From JAJTYI01 sp964420145 (GTDB taxonomy: Bacteria; Patescibacteriota; Dojkabacteria; B142; OLB20): a stretch of DNA of 6,371 bases. Within the stretch, counting starts at the first letter, position 1. Every line of letters begins with the position of its first letter. The translations under genes and the position numbers were made by a program. The DNA lies in assembly GCA_964420145.1 (NCBI GenBank), contig CAYQRB010000040.1, forward strand, positions 1-6,371, written 5' to 3'. Below the pieces are notes generated by a model. The model did not search any database. It was not told the DNA's origin and was given only the letters and a program-made list of their open reading frames with translations. Positions 1-6,091 of this stretch are shown here, piece by piece.

Positions 1-44
1 AAAACAGAGCTATAGTTTCTTGTACCACTAATAATAAAGCGCTA
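1..44. other. Left edge: end of an unseen upstream gene or short leader
   Basis: The 44 bases before the first called start show no recognisable promoter and no Shine-Dalgarno sequence. On the plus strand one frame stops at TAG 13-15 and another at TAA 29-31, so an upstream plus-strand gene could end at either place. The third frame is the one used by the next gene and stays open to the window edge, so that gene could in principle start further left. The stretch is too short to choose between these readings. Confidence 0.3.
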
Positions 45-509
45 ATGTCTGAAATTATCAAACTTGGAAAAGCAAAAGAACTGTTTGCTACTAATAAAAT
101 TGTACTAATTACCGGGAGTTTTGATATCCTACATTTAGGGCATTTGCGTTTTCTCTCCCTTGTAAAGCAACAGGTTCCAAATGGCGTAAAATCTTTGGTT
201 GTTATCCTTTCAGATAGTGAAATTACAAGAAGAAAAGGAAAGAATAGACCTGTTTTTAAATTAAAAGAGAGGGTTGAAGCATTGTCTTATATACAAAATA
301 TTGATTATATCCTACCGTGGGAGAGTCAATGGGAAAAATTACGGTCTTTCGTGAAAGAATACAAGCCCTCTTATTTAGCAATAGTAAAAGGAGATCCCGG
401 ATATGAAAATAAAATTAAATGTATTGAAAGTTGTGGGGGAAAAGCTATTGTAATAGAACCTATCGAGGATATATCTACAACCGCAATCATAAATAAAATA
501 GATATATGA
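45..509 (+). CDS. Cytidylyltransferase-fold nucleotidyltransferase (stand-alone RfaE/HldE C-terminal-domain type)
   Basis: A 154-residue protein of the HxGH nucleotidyltransferase superfamily, which transfers AMP or CMP from a nucleoside triphosphate to a phosphorylated substrate with release of pyrophosphate. Seen directly: a beta strand leading into GSFDILHLGH (residues 24-33, with His30 and His33 forming HxGH), a basic segment TRRKGKNRPV (61-70) followed by the helix KLKERVEAL, the DYILPW strand, a KGDPGY segment near 115-120, and an ISTTAII motif (143-149) like the ISTT/STTxII motif that binds the triphosphate. The order and length match the nucleotidyltransferase half of HldE (RfaE domain II), without the kinase half. 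TagD-like glycerol-3-phosphate cytidylyltransferases are the main alternative; the substrate cannot be read from the sequence. ATG 45 fits the family N-terminus, but the frame is open upstream. The TGA stop overlaps the recO start (ATGA), which suggests translational coupling. Confidence 0.85.
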   Translation: MSEIIKLGKAKELFATNKIVLITGSFDILHLGHLRFLSLVKQQVPNGVKSLVVILSDSEITRRKGKNRPVFKLKERVEALSYIQNIDYILPWESQWEKLRSFVKEYKPSYLAIVKGDPGYENKIKCIESCGGKAIVIEPIEDISTTAIINKIDI

Positions 510-1243
510 GAATATACCAAGACAAGGGGTTTATTATACGAATAAGACAGTTTCCTAATGCAGATAAACTAGTTGTTTTCCTCACCAAAAAGCACGGAAT
601 TATTGATTCTGTTGCAAAAGGTGCTTCAAAATCTAGTTCGCGAAAAGTTTCAAGTATTGATTTATTAAACCATGTTAAAGCTTCTTTCTATACAACAAAA
701 GGGATTGATTTACTAAGGGAAATTGAAATTGTCAATGACTACCATACTCTAAAAAGGGATAAAGACACCTCTAAAGTTTTGTTATATATACTTGAAATAA
801 TTGATAAAATCAATGCAAGTAGTGGACAGGAATTAAAAGCATATAACTTACTTTTCGACTTTTTAGAATTATCTTCTATTCATATCGGGAGAGTACAATT
901 ACTACTAGCATGTTTCGAGATTAAACTCCTTGAGCTTGCAGGTTTTTCTCCTAAATTACAGACATACACCAAAACCGATACACAAATCCTAAAAGAAGAG
1001 CAAAGAGTTCTTTCTTCAGGACAAATACTCGGTTATCAAAAAGTAGCTACTAGTTCTAAAACAGGGTTAATAACTGATAAAATAATAAAAGTTCAAAGAT
1101 TTTTTTTAGAAAATGAAATGAGAACTTCGTTGAGTTTGAAAATCGATAATGACTCTCTAGAGGGTTTATTATATATAAACCGGTATTGGATTGAAAACAT
1201 TATTGAAAAAAGGTTAAAATCATCTTCGTTATTAAACTATTAA
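506..1243 (+). CDS. recO: DNA repair and recombination mediator RecO
   Basis: A 245-residue protein matching RecO, which works with RecR in the cytoplasm to load RecA on SSB-coated single strands and to anneal complementary strands. Seen directly: an N-terminal OB-fold-like region (about 1-80) opening with KGFIIRIRQF and including the basic KGASKSSSRK stretch (38-47), a family hallmark; then a helical domain containing LLLACFEIKLLELAGFSPKL (132-151) and the C-terminal helix IEKRLKSSSLL. Length is usual for RecO. The position after GFSPKL, where many RecO proteins carry a four-cysteine zinc site, has no cysteines; the only cysteine is Cys136. E. coli RecO also lacks the zinc site, so function need not be lost. 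The start at 506 overlaps the previous stop as ATGA, and the TAA stop shares its last base with the next ATG (TAATG). No separate promoter is visible. Confidence 0.9.
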   Translation: MRIYQDKGFIIRIRQFPNADKLVVFLTKKHGIIDSVAKGASKSSSRKVSSIDLLNHVKASFYTTKGIDLLREIEIVNDYHTLKRDKDTSKVLLYILEIIDKINASSGQELKAYNLLFDFLELSSIHIGRVQLLLACFEIKLLELAGFSPKLQTYTKTDTQILKEEQRVLSSGQILGYQKVATSSKTGLITDKIIKVQRFFLENEMRTSLSLKIDNDSLEGLLYINRYWIENIIEKRLKSSSLLNY

Positions 1244-2037
1244 TGACTAGTAATTTAAGTGAACAGGAACGGATTGTTAATATTTCTGTAAGTGGTTGGA
1301 GTGGAAGTGGAGCAACTTCTCTTGCCCTAATCCTTACATGTCTATTTGACTATCACTACTTACATCTAGGTGGTGTTTATCGCTATTTAGGCCATAAATT
1401 AGGTCATAGTGAAGAGGGTTTTAGCAGACCGAAGTTTGATGATTATATAGAAGCAATAATTGGTCCAACAACAGATAAATACCGTGATTATAAACTCCTA
1501 GAAGGAGATAGTTTTATTGTAGATTCAGATCTAGGAACATTTTTAATAGGGAAACATCCCAAAGTTTTTTCTATATTTCTGAAAAGTGAATTTGAAGAAA
1601 GGGTTAAAAAAGTTATCAAAGACGAGAGAGAAGATGCATTAGCAGTACTAAAAGAACGAGATGAGGTTAATCGCAAGTTTTATTTTGATATGCACAACAT
1701 TGATATTTTTGATGAGGAGTTAATAGATCGTAAGTTTAATTATGTTCTGGATAATACCAATGTGAGTCTGGACTCAGAAACAAGAATGGTTATAGAACAT
1801 CTTGAAACTATCACGCACTTCAAAACAGCTTTTGATTTTGCAGATATTGATAACAGGATAAATGATGAAGTCGAGAAGTTTGCAGTTCTAGGAAAAGATG
1901 GTTATAAAGAAAATTTATTAAAAAAGAAACTTATAATCACACCTCAAGAAATAATTACAGAAATAAGCAGGCTTTTTCCTGAGGATATTGCAGACTATCC
2001 GGAAAATATGCGCAATATCTTTTTAGGATCGGATTAA
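1243..2037 (+). CDS. Cytidylate-kinase-like P-loop protein with degenerate active site and C-terminal extension
   Basis: A 264-residue protein whose first 185 or so residues follow the cytidylate kinase fold, closest in feel to the short archaeal type. Seen: a P-loop strand and loop ISVSGWSGSGATS (14-26), the NMP-binding segment LGGVYRYLGHKLG (42-54) with Arg47, a strand IVDSDLGT (92-99), SIFLKSEFEERVKKVIKDER (110-129), and a lid-like helix with Arg139 and Arg144 followed by YVLDNTN (167-173). Known Cmk enzymes phosphorylate CMP and dCMP with ATP. Here the Walker A lysine is Ala24 (codon GCA, 1312-1314), the serine expected before GGVYR is Leu42, and the Arg of the bacterial GRDIGT motif is Ser95 or missing. 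Catalysis as a normal CMP kinase is therefore doubtful. Residues from about 187 on form a charged extension I do not recognise. The start overlaps the recO stop (TAATG); the 3' end overlaps gatD by 15 nt on the other strand. I leave the symbol empty because activity is uncertain. Confidence 0.75.
   Translation: MTSNLSEQERIVNISVSGWSGSGATSLALILTCLFDYHYLHLGGVYRYLGHKLGHSEEGFSRPKFDDYIEAIIGPTTDKYRDYKLLEGDSFIVDSDLGTFLIGKHPKVFSIFLKSEFEERVKKVIKDEREDALAVLKERDEVNRKFYFDMHNIDIFDEELIDRKFNYVLDNTNVSLDSETRMVIEHLETITHFKTAFDFADIDNRINDEVEKFAVLGKDGYKENLLKKKLIITPQEIITEISRLFPEDIADYPENMRNIFLGSD
1984..2019. other. 8-bp inverted repeat at the convergent gene junction, T5 on the plus side
   Basis: GATATTGC at 1984-1991 pairs perfectly with GCAATATC at 2012-2019 around a 20-nt spacer, and TTTTT follows at 2020-2024 on the plus strand. 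The shape recalls a weak plus-strand terminator, but it lies inside the kinase-like gene, 11 nt before its TAA, so ending there would remove the stop codon. On the minus strand it begins 3 nt after the gatD stop codon and has no T-tract. It may be an RNA-stabilising 3' hairpin for gatD or a chance feature of AT-rich coding DNA. Confidence 0.25.
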
Positions 2038-2832
2038 GTACCCATATCTTTTTAAAATGGAGTTATGCGCTTCCCACTCTATTGAGTCGTCAAGAGAGGG
2101 GAGATCCGCATCAATACCGTATTTGTTTTTGAATGCAGTACCAATAAGTAAATCTGCAAAATGAGGGTTTTTAGGTAATAGTGGGCCATGTGTATAAGAA
2201 GCAAATATGTTTTTGTATCTAATACCATCTATCTTTTGAGTAGCATTATTGCCTGAGCCCACTATCGTTTCAGCTAGAGGTTTGGTTTGTGTGCTATTTA
2301 TATATGTTTCTCCACTATGATTTTCAAAGCCAATCAAATATTTTGAAAAGCCTTGTTTATAGTATAGAGAAATCTGCTTTTCTAACTCTGGAGATATTAT
2401 TGAGATTATATCTCCTAGACATCGTTGAGATATCCTCTCACCGGGAGACTTGGTAGTGATTGGTAAAATACCTAACCCGTTGATTTTGCGTTTTTGTGAG
2501 TCTAGGAAATATTCCCCGAAGAGTTGAAACCCTCCACAAATCAAAAGAAACACTTTGCCTGCTTCTACTTGAGAAGAAATAAATTCTTTTTTGTTCACAT
2601 ACATATCTTCAAATACCCTATACATATCATTATCTTGTCCTCCACCCATAAAATAGATATCACCTTGTGCTTCTGCCCTGAGATCTTCATATGTGATTGA
2701 TTCTACTTGAAAGTTTATTCCTCTCCAAACACAACGATTGTGTAGGGTTGTGATATTACCAGTGTCCCCATAAACATTCATTTGTTGAGGATACAGGTGA
2801 ATAAGTTTTAGTGAATAATTGGGTTTTCGCAT
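2023..2832 (-). CDS. gatD: Lipid II isoglutaminyl synthase, glutamine amidotransferase subunit GatD
   Basis: A 269-residue class I (CobB/CobQ-like) glutamine amidotransferase that supplies ammonia to MurT for amidation of D-glutamate in the lipid II stem peptide, on the cytoplasmic face of the membrane. Seen: the GatD-type opening LYPQQMNVYGDTGNITTL (13-30) and WRGI, GGGQDND (63-69), the nucleophile elbow LLICGGFQLFG (96-106) with Cys99, the GFENHSGETY segment (168-177), and the active-site histidine in YTHGPLL (213-219, His215). In known MurT/GatD pairs the third triad residue, an aspartate, comes from MurT; no Glu partner of the usual kind sits next to His215 here. Length is slightly above the usual 240-260. 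ATG 2832 begins 2 nt after the murT stop, so the pair is very probably cotranslated. A stand-alone cobyric-acid-type role is unlikely given the murT neighbour. The last five codons lie antisense to the end of the kinase-like gene. Confidence 0.93.
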   Translation of the reverse strand: MRKPNYSLKLIHLYPQQMNVYGDTGNITTLHNRCVWRGINFQVESITYEDLRAEAQGDIYFMGGGQDNDMYRVFEDMYVNKKEFISSQVEAGKVFLLICGGFQLFGEYFLDSQKRKINGLGILPITTKSPGERISQRCLGDIISIISPELEKQISLYYKQGFSKYLIGFENHSGETYINSTQTKPLAETIVGSGNNATQKIDGIRYKNIFASYTHGPLLPKNPHFADLLIGTAFKNKYGIDADLPSLDDSIEWEAHNSILKRYGYLIRS

Positions 2833-2834
2833 AA

Positions 2835-4136
2835 TTAAACATTTAGTGAATTTCCAAGAATTATTTTCCTAATTCCCAGCATTGCTGTATAGGTAGCTAG
2901 TATATAAAAATCGGTTGATGAAGACTTTTCTATAAAATCTAAAATATCATCAGTTTTTTTTGCTAAGATAATAGTTGTTTTTATTTCGGAATCAAAATAA
3001 TTGTCTGGTATTTTTGTTGCTTTTAGATCAGGTAGTGCGTATTTTACCCTTAAAAGCATATCGGAAGCCCTAGTCCCTGAACATATGATTGTTTTCGGTT
3101 TTATTTTATTTAAGATTTCTAGTTGGCTATCCCAAATCCAGGAAACATCTTTTCCGTCTGCAATTTTATCGTTTAATATAAAGATTATTTCTGAGTTAGC
3201 AATATGCGTAAGTAGATCAAGATTAAGATTGAAGCCAGCAGGATTTTTAACTAATAATATATGAACATTTTTATCCATATACTGCACTATTTCACCCCTT
3301 CCAAATGCAGGTTTCGTATTTTCTATAGCACGCACAATATCTTTAAGCTTGATATTTAATATTTCTGCACTGGCAATAGAAGCAAGTACATTATAAACAT
3401 GGTAATATCCGGGAATATTGAGAGTTATCTTTTCCCCTAAATACTCGAAGCTTGTACTTAGATCAGTGTTGATTTTTAGAGATTTTGCAGTAAAGGATTC
3501 TTCTAGTAAACCTACTTGCGTTTCTCCTTCATAATTAAATCTATATTTTAACGGATCATCTATTTGAAAATAATGTGTTGCTTTATTTTTCTTTGTATCT
3601 AGGTTTCTAACTCTGGGGTCGTCTCCATTTAATATAATTTCTGCTTGGGGAGAGTTGTTTATAGCTTCCTGTATGAATTTTTGAGTTCTATCTATCTCAC
3701 CATAAGCGTCTAACTGGTCTCTATAAAGATTTGTAACTATGATTTGTTTTGGTTTTAGTAACTGGGTAAGTTTAGGAATTGTAGCTTCCTCTACCTCGAA
3801 TATAGCATATTTAGCTGATACTTTCCCCCAAAAATTACTCTGACTGATAATTTCAGAAAGTATTCCTCTTCTCAGGTTGGAGCCACTCCTATTTTGGATA
3901 ACACCATCTTTTGTTTGTAAAACATTAGATAGTATCGTACGGGTAGTGGTTTTCCCATTAGTTCCTGTAATCAAAATGGTGTAAGGGGATTGTTTTAGTA
4001 TATAGGGAATTATAGACGGAAAATATTTTTCTATAATAAGCCCAGGCAGAGCTGTCCCTCTGCCTTGTCCACTTACTTTTAATGTAAATATTAGGAGCTT
4101 AATAAACCAACTTAACCCTATATATACTAAAAACAT
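2835..4136 (-). CDS. murT: Lipid II isoglutaminyl synthase, Mur-ligase-like subunit MurT
   Basis: A 433-residue Mur-ligase homologue that activates the D-glutamate of lipid II with ATP and amidates it to isoglutamine with ammonia from GatD. Seen: a hydrophobic N-terminal stretch (2-20) that may touch the membrane, GRGTALPG (25-32), the ATP loop TGTNGKTTT (57-65, Lys62), NRSGSNLRRG (82-91), FEVEEATI (113-120), TNLYRDQLDAYGE (135-147), NGDDPRV (170-176), the Mur-ligase segment GYYHVYNVLASIASAEIL (243-260), and the C-terminal DUF1727 domain with VKNPAGFN (306-313) and NDKIADGKDVSWIWD (332-346). One aspartate in this last motif (337, 340 or 346) should complete the GatD catalytic triad. The Cys4 zinc ribbon described in Gram-positive MurT is absent: the expected region (about 181-225) has no cysteine and the whole protein has only Cys352. 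ATG 4136 shares a base with the dnaK TAA (TAATG), which suggests coupling to dnaK. Confidence 0.93.
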   Translation of the reverse strand: MFLVYIGLSWFIKLLIFTLKVSGQGRGTALPGLIIEKYFPSIIPYILKQSPYTILITGTNGKTTTRTILSNVLQTKDGVIQNRSGSNLRRGILSEIISQSNFWGKVSAKYAIFEVEEATIPKLTQLLKPKQIIVTNLYRDQLDAYGEIDRTQKFIQEAINNSPQAEIILNGDDPRVRNLDTKKNKATHYFQIDDPLKYRFNYEGETQVGLLEESFTAKSLKINTDLSTSFEYLGEKITLNIPGYYHVYNVLASIASAEILNIKLKDIVRAIENTKPAFGRGEIVQYMDKNVHILLVKNPAGFNLNLDLLTHIANSEIIFILNDKIADGKDVSWIWDSQLEILNKIKPKTIICSGTRASDMLLRVKYALPDLKATKIPDNYFDSEIKTTIILAKKTDDILDFIEKSSSTDFYILATYTAMLGIRKIILGNSLNV

Positions 4137-6058
4137 TATTTTTTGTCATTGTTGATAACCTCACCTTCTTCAGGCTGATCATCTTTTTTATCTTTATCTT
4201 TACTTTTCTCATCCTTTTCCTTAGAGTCCTTTTCCTCACTTGCTTGTTTATACATCTCTGCACCCTTTTCTTGAAGTTTGGTAGAAACTTCATTTATTTT
4301 ATTTTTAACTTCTTCAGGATCGAAGTCATCTTTGGAAATCATTTCTTTTAACTCAGTCTTCTTTTCTGTTAATTCTTTCTTATCTTCTTCTTTGAGTTTA
4401 TCCTTCATTTCATCGATGAACTTTTCTGTTTGAAAAATAAGACTTTCTGCATCAATTTGGGTTTCTGCTTTTTCTCTATGTTTTTTGTCTTCCTCTGCGT
4501 GTTTTGCAGCCTCTTTTACCAAACTATCTACTTCACTATCATCAAGCTGGGTAGATGCGGTAATTGTGATAGACTGTTCTTTTCCTGTTGCCTTATCCTT
4601 CGCTGTTACATTAAGAATTCCGTTGGCATCAATTTTAAAAATAACCTCAACTTGAGGAATACCTCTAGGTGCTGGAGGTAGGTTATCCAGGATAAATCTT
4701 CCTAGTGTTTTATTATCCTTAGCCATCTCCCTTTCTCCTTGTAAAATATGGATCTCGACACTTGTTTGGTTGTCAGAAGCAGTCGAAAATACTTGAGATT
4801 TTTCAGTAGGTATGGTTGTGTTTCTCTCAATCAAGGGAGTACGAATATTTCCAAGTGTTTCTAGTCCAAGTGTGTGTGGAGTAACATCAAGTAGGGTTAT
4901 ATCACTTACGCTAGAATCTCCGGCTAAAACAGCTCCTTGTATAGCAGCTCCGATTGCTACAACCTCATCAGGATTTACTCCCTGGTGTGGGTCTTTGCCA
5001 AAAAACTCTTTAACTTTTTTGATAACAATAGGCATACGAGTCATTCCGCCTACCATAACTACCTCTCCAATATCTTCCTTTTTTATTCCTGCGTCAGAAA
5101 GTGCTTTTTTAACAGGGATCATTGTTTTATCAACTAAGTCACCAATTAATTTTTCCAAATCAGCCCTTGTTATATCGATACGAAGATGTTTTGGACCTTT
5201 TGCATCTGCTGTAATATAAGGTAGGTTAATTTCCGTTTTCTCAGAAGAGGATAGAGTAATCTTTGCTTTTTCTGCAGCTTCTTTTAGTCTTTGTAGTGCC
5301 GCAGGATCTTCTTTTAGATCTATCCCTTGTTCTTTTTTGAAAGTATCAATCAACCAATCTATGATTTTTTGATCAAAGTCATCTCCCCCTAAATGAGTAT
5401 CTCCGTTTGTTGACTTAACCTCAAAAACACCATCGCCTATTTCTAAAATAGAGATATCAAATGTTCCTCCACCAAGGTCATAAACGGCGATCGTCTTCTC
5501 ACCCTTTTTATCTAGACCATAGGCTAAAGCGGCAGCTGTAGGCTCGTTTATAATTCTTTTTACAGTAAGCCCGGCAATTTTCCCTGCGTTTTTGGTTGCC
5601 TGTCGTTGTGAGTCATCAAAATACGCTGGGACTGTGATTACTGCTTCTTTGATTTCTTCACCTAGATAGGCTTCAGCATCAGTTTTAATTTTTGCTAATA
5701 CTTTGGCACTTATAGCTTCTGCAGGTAACCACTTATCTCCAAATTGTATTTCGACTCCACCTTTCGGATTTTTTCTAAGCTTGAAAGGAAGTAGTTTTAC
5801 ATCTCTTTGTATTTCCGGGTCTTCCCATTTTCGTCCGATTAGTCTTTTTATAGAATAAAATGTTTGTTCAGGGTTGGTTACCATTTGGTTTTTTGCGGTA
5901 ATACCAACTAAAACATCAGAATTATCACTATTAATTGCGATAACAGAAGGGGTTGTTCTCCCGCCTTCTTTATTTGTAACTATCTCAGGATCACCTCCAC
6001 TAGCAAATGCTACACAAGAGTTGGTTGTCCCTAAGTCAATTCCAATTATTTTACTCAT
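4136..6058 (-). CDS. dnaK: Molecular chaperone DnaK (Hsp70)
   Basis: A complete 640-residue Hsp70 that binds exposed hydrophobic peptides in an ATP-driven cycle with a J-protein and GrpE. Seen: IGIDLGTTNSCVA (5-17), IKRLIGR with Lys71 (equivalent to E. coli Lys70), VPAYFDDSQRQAT (143-155), NEPTAAALAYGL (171-182), DLGGGTFDIS (194-203, Thr199), GGDDFD (224-229), VGGMTRMP (336-343), then the interdomain linker DITLLD (386-391), a beta-sandwich substrate domain to about 505, a helical lid, and a tail of Lys, Glu and Asp from about 608. The region 71-135 aligns without gaps to E. coli DnaK, so this is the long form carrying the insertion absent from Firmicutes. The linker reads ITLL instead of the common VLLL or VVLL, and DVTPHTLG replaces the common DVTPLSLG. 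It lies 33 nt after grpE; the gene after it is murT, not dnaJ. Any heat-shock promoter or CIRCE element would lie upstream of grpE, outside the window. Confidence 0.98.
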   Translation of the reverse strand: MSKIIGIDLGTTNSCVAFASGGDPEIVTNKEGGRTTPSVIAINSDNSDVLVGITAKNQMVTNPEQTFYSIKRLIGRKWEDPEIQRDVKLLPFKLRKNPKGGVEIQFGDKWLPAEAISAKVLAKIKTDAEAYLGEEIKEAVITVPAYFDDSQRQATKNAGKIAGLTVKRIINEPTAAALAYGLDKKGEKTIAVYDLGGGTFDISILEIGDGVFEVKSTNGDTHLGGDDFDQKIIDWLIDTFKKEQGIDLKEDPAALQRLKEAAEKAKITLSSSEKTEINLPYITADAKGPKHLRIDITRADLEKLIGDLVDKTMIPVKKALSDAGIKKEDIGEVVMVGGMTRMPIVIKKVKEFFGKDPHQGVNPDEVVAIGAAIQGAVLAGDSSVSDITLLDVTPHTLGLETLGNIRTPLIERNTTIPTEKSQVFSTASDNQTSVEIHILQGEREMAKDNKTLGRFILDNLPPAPRGIPQVEVIFKIDANGILNVTAKDKATGKEQSITITASTQLDDSEVDSLVKEAAKHAEEDKKHREKAETQIDAESLIFQTEKFIDEMKDKLKEEDKKELTEKKTELKEMISKDDFDPEEVKNKINEVSTKLQEKGAEMYKQASEEKDSKEKDEKSKDKDKKDDQPEEGEVINNDKK

Positions 6059-6091
6059 AGTTTAATTTATAAAAAATAATATTAAAATAAT

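Noticed and set aside
507..509. Alternative genetic code with TGA as glycine
   Set aside because: Reading through this TGA would add only 12 residues and no other gene has an in-frame TGA, while GGN glycine codons are plentiful.
1163..1181. Inverted repeat GGTTTAT/ATAAACC with a 5-nt loop, just after a CTCTAGAG palindrome
   Set aside because: Falls in conserved-looking recO coding sequence, has no T-tract, and short AT-rich palindromes are expected by chance.
1488..1676. Minus-strand open frame of 62 codons
   Set aside because: Lies antisense inside the kinase-like gene; Ser/Leu-rich translation with no family features, typical of a shadow frame.
2071..2100. Possible 7-bp GC-rich stem (CCC-CTCT with AGAGGGG, one bulged A) inside gatD near its 3' end
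   Set aside because: No T-run on either strand and inside coding sequence; not a convincing terminator.
3001..3264. Plus-strand open frame of 87 codons
   Set aside because: Antisense to the conserved DUF1727 domain of murT; no recognisable protein.
4099..4293. Minus-strand open frame of 64 codons, very Lys/Arg-rich
   Set aside because: Overlaps the lysine-rich end of dnaK and the start of murT in another frame; its basic composition comes from the A-rich tail sequence, so it is not a ribosomal-type protein.
4812..5219. Plus-strand open frame of 135 codons, plus shorter ones at 4430-4681, 4937-5137 and 5874-6065
   Set aside because: All are antisense to dnaK, whose full-length reading is unambiguous; antisense open frames are common opposite dnaK genes.
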